From NCBI RefSeq assembly GCF_039851975.1, contig NZ_CP156660.1, positions 1,116,001 to 1,180,000 on the forward strand: a stretch of 64,000 nucleotides of DNA, read 5' to 3'. Every line of letters begins with the position of its first letter. Position 1 is the stretch's first letter. The notes beneath the pieces are model-generated. The model made no database searches. It saw only the letters and a program-made list of their open reading frames with translations, and was not told where the DNA came from. Positions 62,209 through 64,000 of the stretch are shown here, one piece after another. The translations under genes were made by a program, and so were the position numbers. This DNA comes from Desulfoscipio sp. XC116. GTDB taxonomy: Bacteria; Bacillota; Desulfotomaculia; Desulfotomaculales; Desulfallaceae.

Positions 62209-62457
62209 ATGCAGATTGAATATAGTAAACAGCCGAAAAAGTATCTTAAAAAGGCTGATGCAAACACAAGAGCGAAACTGGAAAAAGCAATTGAAGGGCT
62301 TAAAGAGTTGGAAGGGAATATTCAAAAAATCAAAGGCACTGATTTATACAGGCTTAAAATTGAGCATTACCGCATAGGATTTTCAGTTGATATTAATAAT
62401 AATATCATACTTGTTGAAGCCATACATCCACGTGGAGAGTTTTACAAGCATATATAA
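62209..62457 (+). CDS. RelE/ParE-superfamily toxin
   Basis: This 82-residue basic protein has the RelE-like fold pattern: IEYSKQPKKYLKKADANTRAKLEKAIEGL (helical hairpin), then IQKIKGTDLYRLKIEHYRIGFSVDINNNIILVEAIHPRGEFYK, split over about 38-80, with the typical YRLKxxxYRI strand pair. AGAGGAG precedes the ATG. The toxin comes first and the antitoxin 11 nt later, the reverse of the classical relBE order, as in HigBA-type loci. Confidence 0.88.
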   Translation: MQIEYSKQPKKYLKKADANTRAKLEKAIEGLKELEGNIQKIKGTDLYRLKIEHYRIGFSVDINNNIILVEAIHPRGEFYKHI

Positions 62458-62474
62458 GTAAGGAGGTCGTGAGT

Positions 62475-62690
62475 ATGACAAGGAATGAATTTGAAAAAAA
62501 ATTGAAAGCCATTCCCGAAGTCGAACCGGACGCCGAAGATTTAGAGCTTTTAAGGATAGCGGGACGGACGGAATACAATGGAAAAATATCTCTTCGTCTT
62601 CCGAAATCCCTTCATAAAGAACTTGTTGAGGATGCGAAAAAAGAGGGTATTTCTCTGAATCAGTTTATACTTTACAAGCTGGCAAAGTAA
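62475..62690 (+). CDS. HicB-like ribbon-helix-helix antitoxin
   Basis: This 71-residue protein has an acidic N-terminal half (about 8-30, KLKAIPEVEPDAEDLELL) that may cover the toxin, and a C-terminal ribbon-helix-helix of the HicB C-terminal type (GKISLRLPKSLHKELVEDA then SLNQFILYKLA). ATG 62475 is 8 nt after AAGGAGG; the in-frame GTG at 62469 is too close. The stop codon directly abuts junction repeat C. Confidence 0.85.
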   Translation: MTRNEFEKKLKAIPEVEPDAEDLELLRIAGRTEYNGKISLRLPKSLHKELVEDAKKEGISLNQFILYKLAK

Positions 62691-62775
62691 AAGTGTTCCA
62701 TAATATGAAAAAACGCGATGGTCTATTTTGATAGCCGCAGCCCAGGCGGCTGTTAACAATAAGGACCGATCGAAG
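62691..62775 (+). repeat. ppdK-end-like junction repeat C
   Basis: AAGTGTTCCATAATATGAAA...GATAGCCGCAGCCCAGGCGG; in frame IAAAQAAVNNK without a stop at the ppdK position. AGCCGC and GCGGCT flank AGCCCAG as a small hairpin. It starts one base after the antitoxin stop. The gap to 63117 also holds a terminator (62846) and a promoter/operator (62968). Confidence 0.7.
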
Positions 62776-62845
62776 TAAGTATTATGCCCGAGGCTCCAAG
62801 GTCCTTATATACCAAGGATTTGAGAGATTTAGCATAAAATAAAGT

Positions 62846-62887
62846 AAGGGTATTGTCTTTTAGAAATTTTAAGAGACAATACCCTTT
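62846..62887. terminator. Bidirectional intrinsic terminator
   Basis: AAGGGTATTGTCT and AGACAATACCCTT form a 13-bp stem with a ~14-nt AT-rich loop; a T-run follows in the forward direction. Confidence 0.8.
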
Positions 62888-62967
62888 TTGCTTGCTGCAA
62901 TTGTTCCCTCCACGTAAAACTGTGCAGCAATTAAACTAATAGGAGACAATTTAAGAATAATTTTGTC

Positions 62968-62996
62968 TTGACTTAACCTGTCACCTGTAATATATA
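62968..62996 (+). promoter_or_regulatory. Promoter of the ArsR-like regulator operon
   Basis: TTGACT (62968-62973), a 17-nt spacer and TATATA (62991-62996). The -10 box lies in the centre of the palindrome at 62976-63013. Confidence 0.75.
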
Positions 62997-63013
62997 TATT
63001 ACAGGTGACAGGT
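62976..63013. promoter_or_regulatory. Perfect 38-bp palindromic operator
   Basis: Both strands read ACCTGTCACCTGTAATATA then TATATTACAGGTGACAGGT: every position is symmetric. It contains nested half-sites ACCTGT and CACCTGT, and a further ACCTGTC...GCAGGT pair follows at 63027-63041. Its overlap with the promoter and its place before an ArsR-like gene point to autorepression. Confidence 0.8.
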
Positions 63014-63117
63014 ATCAATATTTAATACCTGTCTGGCAGGTCTAATGCTTTATGAGTGCTGGGTTACTAAAATCCCGAAGAAGCATGCGATGCCGAAGTT
63101 TAAAGGAGGGATAGGAA

Positions 63118-63501
63118 ATAAATGATAACAATAATTTAAAACCAGCGTCACCTTCAGGTGACGATTTAATCAAAATATTGGAGGCACTGGCAAATCCCCA
63201 CAGAATACAAATCATTGCTTTATTGAAAGGCAGGCGTATCCATGTCAGTCAGCTTGCCCGTGAGGCCAAGATTAGCAGACCGCTGTTATACATGCATCTA
63301 AAACGATTAGAGACCGCTGGATTAGTAACTAGTAAATTGGAATTGGCAAATGACGGAAAAGCTATGAATTATTATGAAGTGACACCTTTTGCATTCCACT
63401 TAAATCCAGAGAGCATAGCGGAAGCCGTAAAAACGCTCACTATTAAAAGAACTGGTAGCACCACCCCAGACGATGCTATCAACGAAAAGGGGGATAATTA
63501 A
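63118..63501 (+). CDS. ArsR-like winged-helix transcriptional regulator, probable AUA start
   Basis: This ~127-residue regulator has an ArsR-type winged helix: ILEALANPHRIQIIALLKG, HVSQLAREAKISRPLLYMHLKRLETAGLV, then the wing (ELANDGKAMNYYEVTPF). No metal-binding cysteines are present. The frame is open upstream of a TTG at 63178, which has no SD; GGAGGG (63105-63110) is spaced 7 nt before ATA at 63118, giving NDNNNLKPASPSGDDLIK ahead of the domain. The stop overlaps the next start. It probably binds the palindrome ~105 bp upstream. Confidence 0.82.
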   Translation: MNDNNNLKPASPSGDDLIKILEALANPHRIQIIALLKGRRIHVSQLAREAKISRPLLYMHLKRLETAGLVTSKLELANDGKAMNYYEVTPFAFHLNPESIAEAVKTLTIKRTGSTTPDDAINEKGDN

Positions 63502-63761
63502 TGAACGAAGAAGTTATTTCACAAATTGGCGGAATGGTCTTTGTGCTTGTACTGCTTGTACCACTGGCTGTGGTATTAGTATGGCAGGGTTTCAGAACTT
63601 GGCAAAAGAGGATATCGAGTAAGGCAGAAATCGCAAGGGATGAGGCCTATCGCAAGCTTGCAGAAGAAGCTATCTTGGTACAAACGAAAATATCGGAAGA
63701 GCTATCCGATTTACGCGTTCGCGTAGCTTCTATAGAAAAAATGCTTAGGGAGGTTGACTGA
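63501..63761 (+). CDS. Small membrane protein with cytosolic coiled coil
   Basis: This 86-residue protein has one N-terminal membrane helix (about 11-31, GMVFVLVLLVPLAVVLVWQGF), followed by a charged heptad-like helix (about 42-85) suited to a coiled coil. It overlaps the regulator stop by 1 nt (AATGA), so they are co-translated. No family name is recognised; it may pass a membrane signal to the regulator or work with the next membrane protein. Confidence 0.75.
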   Translation: MNEEVISQIGGMVFVLVLLVPLAVVLVWQGFRTWQKRISSKAEIARDEAYRKLAEEAILVQTKISEELSDLRVRVASIEKMLREVD

Positions 63762-63845
63762 AGCTATAACCGCAGAAAAATCGTTAATAATCTAGCGTTA
63801 ATAGATAGTCCGGCTCAAAAATTATAAAGGTGAAGGGGGAACAAA

Positions 63846-64000
63846 ATGGATCTCTTTATTGGAGGATTAACTATATTCGCTGTTCTTTTAGTGATAACCG
63901 GTGTTACACTGCTTATCGGTAAATTTAGAAAAGATAAATTAAAAATAAGGCAAAAGAATTGGTGGCTCATTACTCATATGACTTTTGTCATTATTTATTT
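63846..64000 (+). CDS. Membrane protein, 5' part only (runs past the window end)
   Basis: An ATG at 63846 after AAGGGGG opens a frame that stays open to the window end: MDLFIGGLTIFAVLLVITGV, then TLLIGKFRKDKLKIRQKNWW and the start of a second hydrophobic stretch. At least two membrane helices are expected. It lies 84 nt after the coiled-coil protein and probably belongs to the same operon. The family cannot be judged from 51 residues. Confidence 0.65.
   Translation, partial: MDLFIGGLTIFAVLLVITGVTLLIGKFRKDKLKIRQKNWWLITHMTFVIIY

Noticed and set aside
60429-62775. Classical integron cassette array
   Set aside because: No integrase gene is visible and the repeats lack attC core sites; their 3' part instead matches the ppdK gene end.
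1-64000. tRNA, rRNA, tmRNA, SRP or 6S RNA genes
   Set aside because: Scanning both strands by eye gave no convincing cloverleaf or conserved RNA core other than the riboswitches and T-box listed; a covariance-model search would settle this.

Overview
The window reads as chromosome of a spore-forming anaerobic Firmicute of the Desulfotomaculum/Peptococcaceae type. The evidence is the gene content: spoIIP, yqfC, yqfD, a CIRCE-controlled hrcA-grpE-dnaK-dnaJ cluster, T-box and M-box leaders, pyruvate phosphate dikinase with its regulator, selenium genes, and synteny with the Bacillus lepA-hemW-hrcA and phoH-pgpH-ybeY-dgkA-cdd-era-recO-glyQS blocks. TTG and GTG starts behind strong Shine-Dalgarno (SD) sequences are common. 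The species cannot be fixed from sequence reading alone.

Layout. 1-7.7 kb: the 3' end of a ComEC-type gene, then accessory genes (ACT/UPF0210 pair, a cyclase-family hydrolase, a c-di-GMP-I riboswitch with terminator before an ArsB/NhaD-type permease, and moaA-moaC-mini MOSC-mobB for molybdenum cofactor). 8-26.6 kb: a housekeeping block (holA, rpsT, spoIIP, a DUF3786 Fe-S protein, DUF3006 plus MBL lipoprotein, lepA, hemW, hrcA-grpE-dnaK-dnaJ, prmA-rsmE-mtaB, HIT, rpsU). 26.8-29.6 kb: NfeD-FloA membrane microdomain genes. 29.8-31.7 kb: a reverse-strand two-subunit CoA-transferase. 31.8-34.4 kb: a selenium locus holding yedF, selD and a thioredoxin-like protein. The last two contain an in-frame UGA read as selenocysteine, with SECIS-like hairpins, so conventional ORF calls truncate both. 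34.4-43 kb: yqfC-yqfD-phoH-pgpH-ybeY-dgkA-cdd-era, then M-box-corA. 43.5-50.3 kb: a two-component system, a secreted tandem-repeat protein and a MacAB-type ABC exporter, with one upstream motif shared by three of these genes. 50.3-60 kb: ubiX, recO, a DUF4342 protein, T-box-glyQS and ccpN-PPDK regulator-ppdK.

From the 3' end of ppdK (60,044) to about 62.8 kb lies an accessory segment: two toxin-antitoxin pairs, a GNAT acetyltransferase and a broken methyltransferase. Three of these modules end in a ~75-bp repeat whose 3' half still encodes a look-alike of the PpdK C-terminus. This suggests repeated integration at the ppdK 3' end. The window closes with an ArsR-like regulator behind a perfect 38-bp palindrome that covers its promoter, followed by small membrane proteins.

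Dispersed non-coding elements include a ~105-bp palindromic element (intact twice, and twice interrupted by a ~145-bp MITE-like insert), a REP-like inverted repeat, and a GTTGAAA repeat that forms the 3' ends of both prmA and ybeY. Three genes appear to start at AUU or AUA behind well-placed SD sequences. All family assignments come from reading motifs; no database search was run.
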